64,000 nt of DNA from an uncultured Pelagibacteraceae bacterium (GTDB lineage: Bacteria > Pseudomonadota > Alphaproteobacteria > Pelagibacterales > Pelagibacteraceae): NCBI GenBank assembly GCA_902592275.1, contig CACJDW010000006.1, positions 1-64,000 of the forward strand, given 5' to 3'. The notes below the pieces were generated by a model. It had not been told where the DNA came from. It worked only from the letters and a program-made list of their open reading frames with translations, and did not search any database. The stretch's first letter is position 1, and the number at the start of each line of letters is the position of its first letter. Both the position numbers and the translations under genes were made by a program. Below, piece by piece: positions 1 through 8,828 of the stretch.

Positions 1-1
1 G

Positions 2-349
2 AAAGAAAATATTAAGTGGGATGAAATAAAACATATCGTAATTTCTCTAATAAATGATTTTTATGCAGATGGTAAAGAGTTTGTAATTGATGAAAATGCA
101 AAAGAAGAAGATTTAGATTTAAGTGAAATTGAATCAAAAATTGTAAAAATTCTAGAGGAGAAAATAAGACCTGCTGTTGCTAGAGATGGGGGTGATATAA
201 AATTTAAAGAGTTTAAGGACGGAATTGTTAAGGTTCAATTACAAGGGAGTTGTTCAGGATGTCCTAGTTCAACTATGACTTTAAAACAAGGTGTTCAAAA
301 TCTTTTATGTCACTATTTGCCAGAAGTAAAAGAGGTTGTTGCGATATAA
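2..349 (+). CDS. nfuA: NfuA/NifU-like Fe-S cluster scaffold, 3' part only
   Basis: This is the C-terminal 115 residues of a gene that begins left of the window. The NifU C-terminal domain is clear: RPAVARDGGDIKF followed by GSCSGCPSSTMTLKQGV, with the CxxC pair at fragment residues 84 and 87. In the Nfu family these cysteines hold a transient 4Fe-4S cluster delivered to apo-proteins. The residues before it (through ADGKEFVIDEN) fit the end of the Nfu N-terminal domain seen in alphaproteobacterial Nfu proteins. Nfu genes commonly sit just before tsaB and fur in alphaproteobacteria, as here. The true start is not visible. Confidence 0.9.
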   Translation, partial: KENIKWDEIKHIVISLINDFYADGKEFVIDENAKEEDLDLSEIESKIVKILEEKIRPAVARDGGDIKFKEFKDGIVKVQLQGSCSGCPSSTMTLKQGVQNLLCHYLPEVKEVVAI

Positions 350-358
350 TAATTAATT

Positions 359-1423
359 ATGAGAAAAATTAAAAAATCAGGTTTTTTAAAAAATAAAAGT
401 TTTAATATAGTTTCACGATTTTTCCTAAGTTCATTTATAGTAATTTCATTCTTTTATGTAACTCCTATATTTATTAATTTTGCTGATAAAAATTTTAATA
501 ATAAAGAATTTACCAATAATTCAAAAAATATTTTAAATAATACTTTAAATAAAGATAAATTAATCGAAGAAGACTCAACTGTAGAAGCTGATGAAAGAGA
601 TTTATTATATGATATTCTAGAAGAAAATAATTCTGAAATTAATCTAGTCAGATACACAACTTCCGAGATTGACTCATTATTTAAAGAGATAAATTATAAT
701 TTAAAAGATGTAAGAAATACAAAATTAGTAAAACCAATAGATATTGGTCTTCTTCCGAATGAAATTAAAAACATAGCTAATACTAAAAAAAGAAAAGATA
801 TGTTTATAAAAATTGTTCTTCCTTTAATAGTTAAAGAAAACAACAAAATTAGAGTTGATAGAAAAAGGTTATTCACAATTTTAAATAAAAATAGCAACAC
901 TGAAATTGAAAAAAAGTGGTTAGAAAAAAAATATAAACAATATGGTGTAAGAAAAAATGATTTATCTACTTTAAAAGTAAGAATGGATGAAATACCAGTT
1001 TCATTAGCAATAGCTCAAGCTGCTAAAGAAACGGGTTGGGGTACTTCAAGATTTGCATTAAAGGGAAATGCTTTATTTGGCCAATGGACTTGGTCCGGCG
1101 AGGGATTAAAACCTAAAAATGCAGATGAAGGTAAAGATCATAAAGTTATGAAGTTCCATAGCTTACAATTATCTGTAAGAGCATATTTAAGAAATTTAAA
1201 TACACACTCAACATATAAAAATTTAAGGAAAGCAAGAACAGAACTTAGAAATCAAAATAAACCTTTAGATAGTCTAATTTTGTCTAAACATTTAGATAAA
1301 TATGCAGAAACAGGAAATCAATATATAGAGGTTTTACAAAAAATTATTGAACAAAATAACTTAAAAGATTTTGATGAAGCGAGATTGTTGCCATCAAGCA
1401 AAGATTTACAGAGTTTAATTTAA
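359..1423 (+). CDS. bax: Bax-like membrane-anchored glucosaminidase
   Basis: 354 residues. A basic N-terminus and one hydrophobic segment (about residues 20-41) suggest an inner-membrane anchor with the rest in the periplasm. The C-terminal third (about 210-340) carries the Bax/glucosaminidase signature SLAIAQAAKETGWGTSRFA followed by GNALFGQWTW. E224 in AKETGWG is the likely catalytic acid by family analogy. The family (COG2992) is related to mannosyl-glycoprotein endo-beta-N-acetylglucosaminidases and probably cuts peptidoglycan glycan chains. The middle (about 45-190) is charged, asparagine-rich and not recognisable. It starts 9 bases after nfuA, so it is probably co-transcribed, and meets the deacetylase gene tail to tail with a 4-base overlap. 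Wall hydrolysis next to a polysaccharide deacetylase suggests an envelope role for both. Confidence 0.82.
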   Translation: MRKIKKSGFLKNKSFNIVSRFFLSSFIVISFFYVTPIFINFADKNFNNKEFTNNSKNILNNTLNKDKLIEEDSTVEADERDLLYDILEENNSEINLVRYTTSEIDSLFKEINYNLKDVRNTKLVKPIDIGLLPNEIKNIANTKKRKDMFIKIVLPLIVKENNKIRVDRKRLFTILNKNSNTEIEKKWLEKKYKQYGVRKNDLSTLKVRMDEIPVSLAIAQAAKETGWGTSRFALKGNALFGQWTWSGEGLKPKNADEGKDHKVMKFHSLQLSVRAYLRNLNTHSTYKNLRKARTELRNQNKPLDSLILSKHLDKYAETGNQYIEVLQKIIEQNNLKDFDEARLLPSSKDLQSLI

Positions 1424-2481
1424 TTTTCTTTTATAGGAAATTGCACACCAAACCATCTCCATTTTCCATCATCATTCAGAGAACAATTAATTCTTCCTCT
1501 TCTTGGTTTGAATGGTTCTCTAAATTCAATCGTTAAAGAGTTGTTAGCAAATGTTGTTTTTGATTTGTCCCAAATATCTCCCTCATTAGAATAGCAATTA
1601 ATATTAGATAAATTTTTTTGCTCTTTGAAAAATTCAACTTTGAAATTTGGAGGGTTTGTGTTTTCGAATAACTGTTTTTCCTCAGGAAGTATTCTTTTAT
1701 ATTCAAGTGGAAAATAATTTATTATTGATTTAAATCTTTTTAACTCCCCGTATTTTTCATTAATTGGAAATCTAGGTAATTCAAATTTGTCTTTATTTAA
1801 ATCAATTACACCAGAATGCTGACCAAAAGCATATTTGAAATTTTTAGATATATAGTCTTTCATAAATTTAGAGTATTCCCCAAAGGGATATGAGAATAGG
1901 TTAGGGATATAACCAAGTTCCATTAGAAAAATTTTATTAGCCGTTTCAATATCTAAAATAAAATCCTCATTGCTTACATCTATGAGATATTCATGAGTAT
2001 GAGAATGATGTCCTATATTTGCAAATTCATTCCCTTCAACCTCTTTAATTTGCTCCCAAGTCATGTAACCTCTTTTTCCCACTGGTTCAGTTGAAACAAA
2101 TAAAATAAATGGAATTTTATTTTCTTTTAGATAAGGCCATGCTTCAGTATAAAAAGATTCAAAAGCATCATCGATAGTTATAAGAATTTCTTTTTTTTGT
2201 TTTGGTTTATTAAACTGTTCATCAAAATTATTTGGATTATGAAAATTAAAATCTGAGTTCTTAATAATATTTATATGTTCCTTAAATATATCCATTTTAA
2301 TATTAGTTGAGGGGTACTTATTCTCATTAAAACGGTGATACATAATTGATAGAATTCCTTCATCATGGGAATAGTATTTGATATTATTTTCATCTGATTT
2401 AGAACTGATATTAGAAAATAAAATAATTATGAATAAACTGATAATTGATGTAGCTAGTGAAAAAATTTTTTTAATGATCAT
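1420..2481 (-). CDS. Secreted polysaccharide deacetylase (NodB family)
   Basis: 353 residues with an N-terminal hydrophobic signal or anchor segment (about residues 5-24). NodB motif 1 is ILITIDDAFES (D104/D105) and motif 2 is HHSHTH (H159 and H163), the metal-binding Asp-His-His set of carbohydrate esterase family 4. The early MYHRF is also typical of secreted deacetylases. The expected reaction is N- or O-deacetylation of a cell-surface polysaccharide; the substrate cannot be read from sequence. The C-terminal 100 residues (from about 265) are not recognised and look like an accessory domain. The start at 2481 includes the signal segment, and makes its 5' end overlap the divergent tsaB by 53 bases; a start inside would lose the signal peptide. 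Confidence 0.82.
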   Translation of the reverse strand: MIIKKIFSLATSIISLFIIILFSNISSKSDENNIKYYSHDEGILSIMYHRFNENKYPSTNIKMDIFKEHINIIKNSDFNFHNPNNFDEQFNKPKQKKEILITIDDAFESFYTEAWPYLKENKIPFILFVSTEPVGKRGYMTWEQIKEVEGNEFANIGHHSHTHEYLIDVSNEDFILDIETANKIFLMELGYIPNLFSYPFGEYSKFMKDYISKNFKYAFGQHSGVIDLNKDKFELPRFPINEKYGELKRFKSIINYFPLEYKRILPEEKQLFENTNPPNFKVEFFKEQKNLSNINCYSNEGDIWDKSKTTFANNSLTIEFREPFKPRRGRINCSLNDDGKWRWFGVQFPIKEN

Positions 2482-2815
2482 AACTAGTAATGATATTTAT
2501 AATATTACTAAAGAGAATACTAAAATTAATTATGAAAAATTAACTTTAATTATTAATGATTTTTTAAATTCTCATCAATTAAACTTGAAAGATATTAATA
2601 CAATTTATTTAAATAGAGGGCCTGGAAGTTTTGCAGGAATAAGAAATTCATTTTCTATAGTTAAAGCATTTAATTTAACTAATAATATTGATTACTATTG
2701 TTATAGCATACAAGATTTTAAAGGTGAAAAAGACATAAAATACGAAAATATCCCTCATTTGTGCGATAAATTTAATATTAAAAAAAATTTGATTAACCCT
2801 ATTTATTTAAGTTAA
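2429..2815 (+). CDS. tsaB: TsaB, short form lacking the C-terminal half
   Basis: 128 residues from ATG at 2429; an in-frame ATG at 2378 would only add residues antisense to the deacetylase start. LIIDVASEKIFLMII matches the N-terminal ASKHA strand pair of TsaB, and LNRGPGSFAGIRNSFSIVKAF is the family hallmark (usually GPGSFTGLR). TsaB partners TsaD and TsaE in making the t6A modification at position 37 of ANN-decoding tRNAs. Usual TsaB proteins are about 220-230 residues, so the second subdomain is missing and the last residues here are short and diverged. fur starts 9 bases after the stop, so no lost frame follows. The rimI gene often found after tsaB is absent. Confidence 0.8.
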   Translation: MNKLIIDVASEKIFLMIITSNDIYNITKENTKINYEKLTLIINDFLNSHQLNLKDINTIYLNRGPGSFAGIRNSFSIVKAFNLTNNIDYYCYSIQDFKGEKDIKYENIPHLCDKFNIKKNLINPIYLS

Positions 2816-2824
2816 AATTATTTT

Positions 2825-3238
2825 ATGTCAGAAACAATAGAGCAAAAATGTATAGCAAAAGGAGTTAAATTAACTGATCAAAGAAGAGTAATTGCACAAG
2901 TAATGTCCGAGTCTTCTGACCATCCGGATGTAGATGAACTTTATAATAGAGTGTCTAAAATTGATCCAAAAATAAGTATTGCAACTGTTTATAGAACGGT
3001 AAAACTATTTGAAGAATCTGGAATATTAACTAAGCATGAGTTTAAAGGTGGAAAAGCAAGATATGAAGAGCTTAACGAAGGTCATCACGATCATTTAATT
3101 GATGTTAAAACTGGTGAAATTATAGAATTTGTAGATGAAGAAATTGAAAAGCTTCAAAAAAAAGTTGCGGAAAAATATGGATATACATTAGTGGACCATA
3201 AATTGGAATTATATGGGGTTAAGAAAAAATCCCAATAA
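2825..3238 (+). CDS. fur: Fur-family metal regulator (Fur/Mur type)
   Basis: 137 residues. Winged-helix part: KLTDQRRVIAQVM and SIATVYRTVKLFEE (recognition helix). The dimerisation part carries the metal-binding EGHHDHLID and ends in EKYGYTLVDHKLELYG. There is no CxxC structural zinc pair, as in alphaproteobacterial Fur/Mur proteins. In that class the protein at this locus often senses manganese (Mur) rather than iron, so the symbol fur marks family, not metal. It is followed directly by miaB: the fur stop at 3236-3238 and the miaB ATG at 3240 are 1 base apart. A second family member, Irr, lies at 19522. Confidence 0.9.
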   Translation: MSETIEQKCIAKGVKLTDQRRVIAQVMSESSDHPDVDELYNRVSKIDPKISIATVYRTVKLFEESGILTKHEFKGGKARYEELNEGHHDHLIDVKTGEIIEFVDEEIEKLQKKVAEKYGYTLVDHKLELYGVKKKSQ

Positions 3239-3239
3239 T

Positions 3240-4568
3240 ATGAGTCAAAAAATATTTATCAAAACATTTGGATGTCAGATGAATGAGTATGACTCAAATA
3301 GAATTTTTGACTCAGTCAAAAAAATTGGCTATGAAAAAACAGAAAAATATGAAGAAGCAAATTGTTATCTATTAAATACATGTCATATTAGAGATAAAGC
3401 AAAAGAAAAAGTTTACTCAGAAATAGGTAGAGTAAAAAAAATTTTTAGATCAAAAAAAAAACCATTGGTGATTATTGCAGGCTGTGTTGCTCAAGCAGAA
3501 AATCAAGAGATGCTAAAAAGAGAACCCTACATAGATTTAGTTATTGGTCCTCAAGCTTATCACAAAATAAATGACACAATATTAAATTATAACAAAAAAA
3601 AGAAAAAGATTGAAGAAACCGAATTTGATGCAGTTTCTAAATTTAAATATTTGAGTAAAATTAAAAATGAAGCTGGAAAAGTTTCATCATTCTTAACTAT
3701 TCAGGAAGGATGTGATAAATTTTGTCATTTTTGCGTAGTCCCATATACTAGAGGACCAGAATATTCTCGACCATTTAAACAAATTTTGGATGAAGCAAAA
3801 TATTTAGCTGATAATGGTGCAAAAGAAATAATTTTACTTGGTCAAAATGTAAATGCTTATGATAATGAAGGATTCAGACTATCAGATTTGATTTTAAATA
3901 TTGAAAAATTATCTGAAATTAAGAGGGTTAGATATACTACATCTCACCCAAAAGATATGACTGAGGATTTAATTGAAGTATATAAAACCTCTGAAAAGTT
4001 AATGCCACTTGTGCATTTACCGGTTCAAAGTGGATCTAATAAAATTTTAAAGTTGATGAATAGAAAACATACTATTGAGGAATATCTAAATACTTTTGAT
4101 AAATTAAAAGAAATTAATTCAAATATAGAATTTTCAAGTGATTTTATAATAGGTTATCCTGGTGAAAAGGATCAGGATTTTAAGGATACTATTAGATTAA
4201 TTGAAAAAATTAAATTTATTAACTCTTATTCATTTATTTTTAGTCCAAGACCTGGAACAGTCGCCGAAAATTTAGACCTAATTGACAAAAAAATTTCTAT
4301 TGAAAGATTAGAAAAAATTCAAACTATCTTATTCAAAAATCAAATCGAAATAAACAAGTCATTGGAGGGTAAGGTTATTGATGTTTTGGTTGAAAATTTA
4401 ACCGACGATAAAAGCAAAGCTTTTGGTAGATCTGAGTATATGACATCAGTAATTTTTAATGGTAAAAAGAATGATATTGGAAAAATAGTTCAAGTGAGAA
4501 TTAAAGATAGTAATAGAAATACTTTATTCGGTGAAGTAATAACTAATTCGGATCAGAAGGTTGCATAG
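3240..4568 (+). CDS. miaB: MiaB tRNA-2-methylthio-N6-dimethylallyladenosine synthase
   Basis: 442 residues from ATG at 3240, directly after fur; an upstream in-frame ATG at 3213 would overlap fur. The N-terminal methylthiotransferase domain shows the three cluster cysteines in FGCQMNEYDS, LNTCHIRDKA and IAGCVAQAE. The radical SAM motif is EGCDKFCHFCVVPYTRG (CxxxCxxC). LVHLPVQSGSNKILK, MNRKHT and FSSDFIIGYPGE follow, and the last 60 residues are TRAM-like. MiaB adds the methylthio group to i6A37 of tRNAs using two 4Fe-4S clusters. Length and motifs are complete. Confidence 0.96.
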   Translation: MSQKIFIKTFGCQMNEYDSNRIFDSVKKIGYEKTEKYEEANCYLLNTCHIRDKAKEKVYSEIGRVKKIFRSKKKPLVIIAGCVAQAENQEMLKREPYIDLVIGPQAYHKINDTILNYNKKKKKIEETEFDAVSKFKYLSKIKNEAGKVSSFLTIQEGCDKFCHFCVVPYTRGPEYSRPFKQILDEAKYLADNGAKEIILLGQNVNAYDNEGFRLSDLILNIEKLSEIKRVRYTTSHPKDMTEDLIEVYKTSEKLMPLVHLPVQSGSNKILKLMNRKHTIEEYLNTFDKLKEINSNIEFSSDFIIGYPGEKDQDFKDTIRLIEKIKFINSYSFIFSPRPGTVAENLDLIDKKISIERLEKIQTILFKNQIEINKSLEGKVIDVLVENLTDDKSKAFGRSEYMTSVIFNGKKNDIGKIVQVRIKDSNRNTLFGEVITNSDQKVA

Positions 4569-4571
4569 AAT

Positions 4572-5567
4572 TTGAGTGGAATAACTAAAAAAAATTTCGA
4601 TCAGTCTTTAAAATTTGTTTATTCAGATAACAATTCTTTAAGTGTTATATTTCATGACAATAACTTGTTGATGGGTGTTGTTGGGGAATTTAATAAAAAT
4701 TTACAAGAATTAGAAAAAATTACAAATTCCAGCTTATATTCAAGGGGAAATTCAATTTTAATTAAATCAACACCTGAAAAGAATGAAAAAATTAAAAACG
4801 CTATTCAATTTTTAGCTAATCAGTTTATTAATAATGGAAGTATAGAGAATAAAGATATACTTTCATCAGTTGATAACTTTATGATTAATGAAAAAGTAAA
4901 AAATAATAATGTTACAGACATCATTAAAACTCCTAAGAAATCTATAATTCCTAGATCTGAAAAACAAAAAAGCTATGTGAGAGCTTTGAGGGAGAGTGAT
5001 ATTGTAATTTCAGCTGGGCCAGCAGGAACAGGAAAAACTTTTTTGGCAGTAGCTGTAGGCTTAACTATGCTTTTAGAAAAAAAGATTGAGAGAATTATTC
5101 TTTCAAGACCGGCTGTAGAAGCGGGTGAGCGTTTGGGATTTTTGCCAGGTGATATGAAGGAAAAAGTAGACCCTTATCTTAGACCTTTATATGACTCTTT
5201 ATATGATCTCTTCGACTTTGAAAAAATACAGCGAATGATTGAGATCGGAGATATAGAGATTGCGCCTTTAGCTTTTATGAGAGGTAGAACTCTTAAAAAT
5301 TCTTTTGCAATTTTAGACGAAGCACAAAATGCTACAGATACTCAGATTAAAATGTTTCTAACACGTATTGGAGAAAATTCAAAAATAGTTGTTAATGGTG
5401 ATCCTTCTCAAATTGATTTACCAAATAAAAGCATGTCAGGATTAGTCCGATCAAAAGAGTTGCTTGGGCATTTAAAGGAAATATCCATAGTTGATTTTGA
5501 TCATTCAGATGTAGTTAGACATCCACTTGTTTCTAAAATAGTTAAAGCATACTCAAATAATGATTAG
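4572..5567 (+). CDS. phoH: PhoH-like ATPase (YbeZ)
   Basis: 331 residues with TTG start 3 bases after miaB. Walker A is SAGPAGTGKTFLAV, Walker B region is FAILDEAQNATDTQIKMFLTR, and sensor-like NGDPSQIDLP follows. The N-terminal 110 residues form the KH-like region typical of YbeZ. PhoH/YbeZ proteins are ATPases that act with YbeY in RNA metabolism, and the ybeY gene overlaps the 3' end here by 8 bases, strongly suggesting translational coupling. No ATG is available near the N-terminus without losing conserved sequence, so TTG is accepted. Confidence 0.93.
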   Translation: MSGITKKNFDQSLKFVYSDNNSLSVIFHDNNLLMGVVGEFNKNLQELEKITNSSLYSRGNSILIKSTPEKNEKIKNAIQFLANQFINNGSIENKDILSSVDNFMINEKVKNNNVTDIIKTPKKSIIPRSEKQKSYVRALRESDIVISAGPAGTGKTFLAVAVGLTMLLEKKIERIILSRPAVEAGERLGFLPGDMKEKVDPYLRPLYDSLYDLFDFEKIQRMIEIGDIEIAPLAFMRGRTLKNSFAILDEAQNATDTQIKMFLTRIGENSKIVVNGDPSQIDLPNKSMSGLVRSKELLGHLKEISIVDFDHSDVVRHPLVSKIVKAYSNND

Positions 5568-6021
5568 TATTAATGTCTTCTCTGAGGAGAAGGCTTGGTC
5601 AAAAAGGCTTAAAAATAAGGATATTTTTTTTAAAAAAATATGTAAAGCTTTTCCAAAAAAATATAAATTTTTAAATAAAAAAGTAACCTTCACACTGTTA
5701 CTTTCAAATAATAAGAATATTAAAAAATTAAACAAGGTTTTTAGAAAAAAAAATAAATCTACAGATATTTTATCTTTTCCATTAGATAAAAAAATAAAAA
5801 TTAAAAAAAATACTTATTTGGGAGACATTATCATCAGCTATAATTATTTAGATAAACCAAAATCACAAGATTTAAAATCTTTTAAAGAAAAAGTTGCTAA
5901 AATATTAATACATGGTTTTCTTCATCTTTTAGGTTTTGATCATAAAAAAAATAAAGATTATTTCAAAATGTTAAAAGAGGAAAATCTATTATTTAAATCT
6001 GTACAATCAAAAATAAATTAA
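5560..6021 (+). CDS. ybeY: YbeY endoribonuclease
   Basis: 153 residues. The zinc-binding motif HGFLHLLGFDH (HxxxHxxxxxH) is intact and preceded by DILSFPL and YLGDIIIS, the usual YbeY sequence. YbeY is a metal-dependent endoribonuclease in 16S rRNA 3' end maturation and ribosome quality control. The start overlaps phoH by 8 bases, supporting a joint role. The N-terminal 50 residues are unusually lysine-rich. The tlyC/corC gene that commonly follows ybeY in alphaproteobacteria is absent; lnt begins 1 base later. Confidence 0.93.
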   Translation: MISINVFSEEKAWSKRLKNKDIFFKKICKAFPKKYKFLNKKVTFTLLLSNNKNIKKLNKVFRKKNKSTDILSFPLDKKIKIKKNTYLGDIIISYNYLDKPKSQDLKSFKEKVAKILIHGFLHLLGFDHKKNKDYFKMLKEENLLFKSVQSKIN

Positions 6022-6022
6022 A

Positions 6023-7567
6023 TTGAAAAATAAATTTTATATTGAATTAATTTATTTAATTTTATTAGGGGTGCTTACCTCCTTAAGTTTACCCCCATTT
6101 AATTATGTTGTAATAAATTTTTTAACTTTTAGTTTATTCTATATATTTTTAATAAAAAAAATTGAGTTTTATAAAAATAAAAAAATATTTTTCCTTTATG
6201 GTTGGTTTTTTGGGTTTGGTTATTTTGTAAGTAATTTATATTGGATCTCAATATCATTAACGTTTGATCAAAGTTTTAAGTTTTTAATACCATTTACAAT
6301 AATATTAATACCCGGTTTATTAGCCTTGTTTTATGCTTTAGTTGCTTATTTATTTGCAGTTTTAAAACCAAATAAAAGTTTGAGCTCATTTTTTCTTTTT
6401 TCTTTAATATTTGGAATAGTAGAGTTTTTACGAGGATCAATACTAACCGGTTTTCCTTGGAATTTAATTGCTTATAGTTTCTCTAATCAAATCGAAATTT
6501 TAAACATCGCATCAGTCATAGGTACATACAGCTTTAATCTTTTCTGTATTTCATTATTTACAAGTCCATCAATATTTATTTTAAGAGAAAATAAAAAAGA
6601 TATTAGCGTATGTGTTGCGTTTCTTATTATAACGTTATCATTTTATGTACTTGGTTCACAAAATTTAGAAAAATTTGACAATCAAGAAGTAAAAAATCTT
6701 GACTATAAAATAAGAATTTTGAGTTCAAATATAAGTATAGATAGATTTTATAACAATGTTGATCCTATAAGTGCAATAGAAGAATTAATTGAAATTAGCT
6801 CTCCCAAAAAAAGTGAAAAAATAATTTTTATTTGGCCAGAGGGTATAATTCCAGGTATTTCACAGGATCAATTAGTAGAATATAAATGGTTATTTGAAGA
6901 AAAATTCAATGAAAATCATTTACTAGCTATTGGAATTAATAGCAAAGAAGATCAAAGTAAAACTATTAAATATTTTAATTCATTATCTATTTTTGATCAC
7001 AATCTGAATATAATAAATTCATATAAAAAAATTAATCTTGTTCCTTTTGGAGAATTTTTACCTTTTGAAAAATTATTAAAAGGTATTGGCTTAAAAACAA
7101 TTACTAATGACTACCAATCATATTCAAAAGGTAAAGAAAGAAACATAATTGATCTGAAATATAATAATTTATCAGTCAAAATATTACCCCTTATTTGTTA
7201 TGAGATAATTTATTCAGGTAAAATTTTTACAAACAGTAACTTTGATTATATTGTAAATATTTCTGAAGATGGTTGGTTTGGTAAATCAATTGGTCCAGAG
7301 CAACATTTTACTCATAGTATTTTTAGAGCCATAGAGAGTGGGAAATATGTTTTGAGATCTGCAAATAATGGGACAACAGCAATTATTAACCCAATGGGAC
7401 TTGTTGAGCAAAAAATTGATATAAATAATTCAGGATATATAGATTTAAGTGAGTCAAGAAAAATAGAGATGACTCTATTTGCAAAATTTGGAAATAAAAT
7501 ATTTGGATTAATCATTTTATTGTATATTTTTTTAATATTTTCATTTAAGAAGCTTAAAAATGAGTAA
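6023..7567 (+). CDS. lnt: Apolipoprotein N-acyltransferase
   Basis: 514 residues, TTG start. Several N-terminal membrane segments (about residues 5-200) are followed by a nitrilase-type periplasmic domain: [11 protein letters not shown] contains the catalytic Glu, [12 protein letters not shown] the Lys-side loop, [11 protein letters not shown] the catalytic Cys, and [17 protein letters not shown] the family signature. A final membrane helix (about 485-508) precedes the charged tail. Lnt adds the third acyl chain to the lipoprotein N-terminal cysteine in the inner membrane. LptM in this window is a plausible client. The 3' end overlaps metK by 8 bases. Confidence 0.95.
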   Translation: MKNKFYIELIYLILLGVLTSLSLPPFNYVVINFLTFSLFYIFLIKKIEFYKNKKIFFLYGWFFGFGYFVSNLYWISISLTFDQSFKFLIPFTIILIPGLLALFYALVAYLFAVLKPNKSLSSFFLFSLIFGIVEFLRGSILTGFPWNLIAYSFSNQIEILNIASVIGTYSFNLFCISLFTSPSIFILRENKKDISVCVAFLIITLSFYVLGSQNLEKFDNQEVKNLDYKIRILSSNISIDRFYNNVDPISAIEELIEISSPKKSEKIIFIWPEGIIPGISQDQLVEYKWLFEEKFNENHLLAIGINSKEDQSKTIKYFNSLSIFDHNLNIINSYKKINLVPFGEFLPFEKLLKGIGLKTITNDYQSYSKGKERNIIDLKYNNLSVKILPLICYEIIYSGKIFTNSNFDYIVNISEDGWFGKSIGPEQHFTHSIFRAIESGKYVLRSANNGTTAIINPMGLVEQKIDINNSGYIDLSESRKIEMTLFAKFGNKIFGLIILLYIFLIFSFKKLKNE

Positions 7568-8729
7568 TTTAAAAAACTATCTTTTTACAAGTGAGTCTGT
7601 CTCAGAAGGCCATCCAGATAAAGTGTCTGATAGGATTTCAGATATGGTTGTTGATAGTTTTATTTCTGGGGATCCATATTCTAGAGTAGCTTGCGAAACT
7701 CTTACTACAACAAATAAAGTTGTTTTAGCTGGTGAGGTTAGAGGACCCGAAATTAAGGAAGATGAGTTAATTGAAAAGGTAAGAAATTGTATAAAAGATA
7801 TTGGTTATGACCAAGAAGGATTTACTTGGAAAGAAGCTACAAAAATTGAAAGTCATTTACATTCCCAATCAGCTGACATTGCTATGGGCGTAGACTCCTC
7901 TGGTAACAAAGACGAAGGAGCTGGTGATCAAGGTATAATGTTTGGATATGCATGTAATGAAACAGATGTTTTAATGCCTGCACCTATACATTATTCTCAT
8001 AAAATTTTAAGATTAATGGCTGAAGATAGAAAATCTGGAAAATTAAAAAATATAGAACCAGATTCAAAAAGTCAGGTAACATTCGAATATGTTGATGGAA
8101 AACCTTCAAAAGTAAAATCTGTAGTTATCTCTTCACAGCATTCACCAGATGTTAATCAATCTCAAGTCAGAGATTTACTTAGACCTTATATGTTAAAATC
8201 TATTCCTGAGAATTTTCTTGATGGTTTTAATGAGGATGAGTTTTATGTAAATCCTACAGGAAATTTTGTAATTGGTGGACCAGATGGAGATTGTGGTTTG
8301 ACAGGAAGAAAAATTATTGTTGATACTTATGGTGGAGCAGCACCTCATGGTGGTGGAGCTTTCTCTGGAAAAGATCCAACTAAAGTTGATAGATCAGCAG
8401 CTTATGCGGCAAGGTACATTGCTAAAAATGTTGTTGGTTCTAAAATTGCTGAGAAATGTTTAATTCAGTTAGCTTATGCAATTGGTGTATCAAAACCATT
8501 ATCTATCTATGTTGATTTATTTGATAACGACCTAGATAAAAATAAATTTGTTGTAGAAAAGATTAAAGAAAATTTTGATTTAAGCCCTAGAGGTATTAGA
8601 GAAATGTTAAATTTAAACAAACCAATATATGAAAAAACATCTGCTTATGGTCATTTTGGTAGAGCACCTGAGGAAAATGGATCATTTTCATGGGAAAAAA
8701 TAGATAAAACTAACGTTTTTTCTAAATAG
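7560..8729 (+). CDS. metK: S-adenosylmethionine synthetase
   Basis: 389 residues. Signatures: [32 protein letters not shown] (ATP-binding hexapeptide region), [20 protein letters not shown] and the C-terminal YGHFGR. The enzyme makes SAM from methionine and ATP for MiaB, UbiE and other methyltransferases. It begins inside the end of lnt (8 bases), so it has no leader of its own; no SAM riboswitch can be fitted here. The XRE regulator gene often before metK, and trmB and rimP often after it, are absent. Confidence 0.97.
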   Translation: MSNLKNYLFTSESVSEGHPDKVSDRISDMVVDSFISGDPYSRVACETLTTTNKVVLAGEVRGPEIKEDELIEKVRNCIKDIGYDQEGFTWKEATKIESHLHSQSADIAMGVDSSGNKDEGAGDQGIMFGYACNETDVLMPAPIHYSHKILRLMAEDRKSGKLKNIEPDSKSQVTFEYVDGKPSKVKSVVISSQHSPDVNQSQVRDLLRPYMLKSIPENFLDGFNEDEFYVNPTGNFVIGGPDGDCGLTGRKIIVDTYGGAAPHGGGAFSGKDPTKVDRSAAYAARYIAKNVVGSKIAEKCLIQLAYAIGVSKPLSIYVDLFDNDLDKNKFVVEKIKENFDLSPRGIREMLNLNKPIYEKTSAYGHFGRAPEENGSFSWEKIDKTNVFSK

Positions 8730-8735
8730 TTTCTG

Positions 8736-8763
8736 TTGAATTAAAAAAAAACTTTACTATATT
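8736..8763 (+). promoter_or_regulatory. Possible promoter ahead of nusA
   Basis: TTGAAT at 8736-8741 and TATATT at 8758-8763 are separated by 16 bases. Transcription from here would start near 8770 and pass through the hairpin at 8787-8813 before nusA. In AT-rich DNA such matches arise by chance, so this is tentative. Confidence 0.3.
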
Positions 8764-8786
8764 GCAACTACATTATTGAACTTTAC

Positions 8787-8813
8787 AAAATGGGCTTTAG
8801 CCCATTTTTTTTT
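8787..8813 (+). terminator. Terminator-like hairpin in the nusA leader
   Basis: TGGGC (8791-8795), loop TTTA, GCCCA (8800-8804), extended by AAAA before and TTTT after, with nine T in total (8805-8813). It is a textbook intrinsic terminator shape. It can end metK transcription, but the nusA ribosome binding site (GGAG at 8814-8817) follows immediately, leaving no room for a promoter between them. Hence nusA transcription must read through it, which suggests attenuation. Confidence 0.75.
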
Positions 8814-8828
8814 GGAGCAAACAAAATT

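Noticed and set aside
2816-2824. Frameshift explaining the short TsaB
   Set aside because: Only 9 bases separate it from fur and no TsaB-like sequence continues in other frames.
7500-7600. SAM riboswitch upstream of metK
   Set aside because: metK starts inside lnt, leaving no leader; no riboswitch fold can be placed.
8790-8828. An in-frame start 13 codons upstream of nusA
   Set aside because: It would translate the terminator hairpin and T run; ATG 8829 has its own GGAG and matches the NusA N-terminus.
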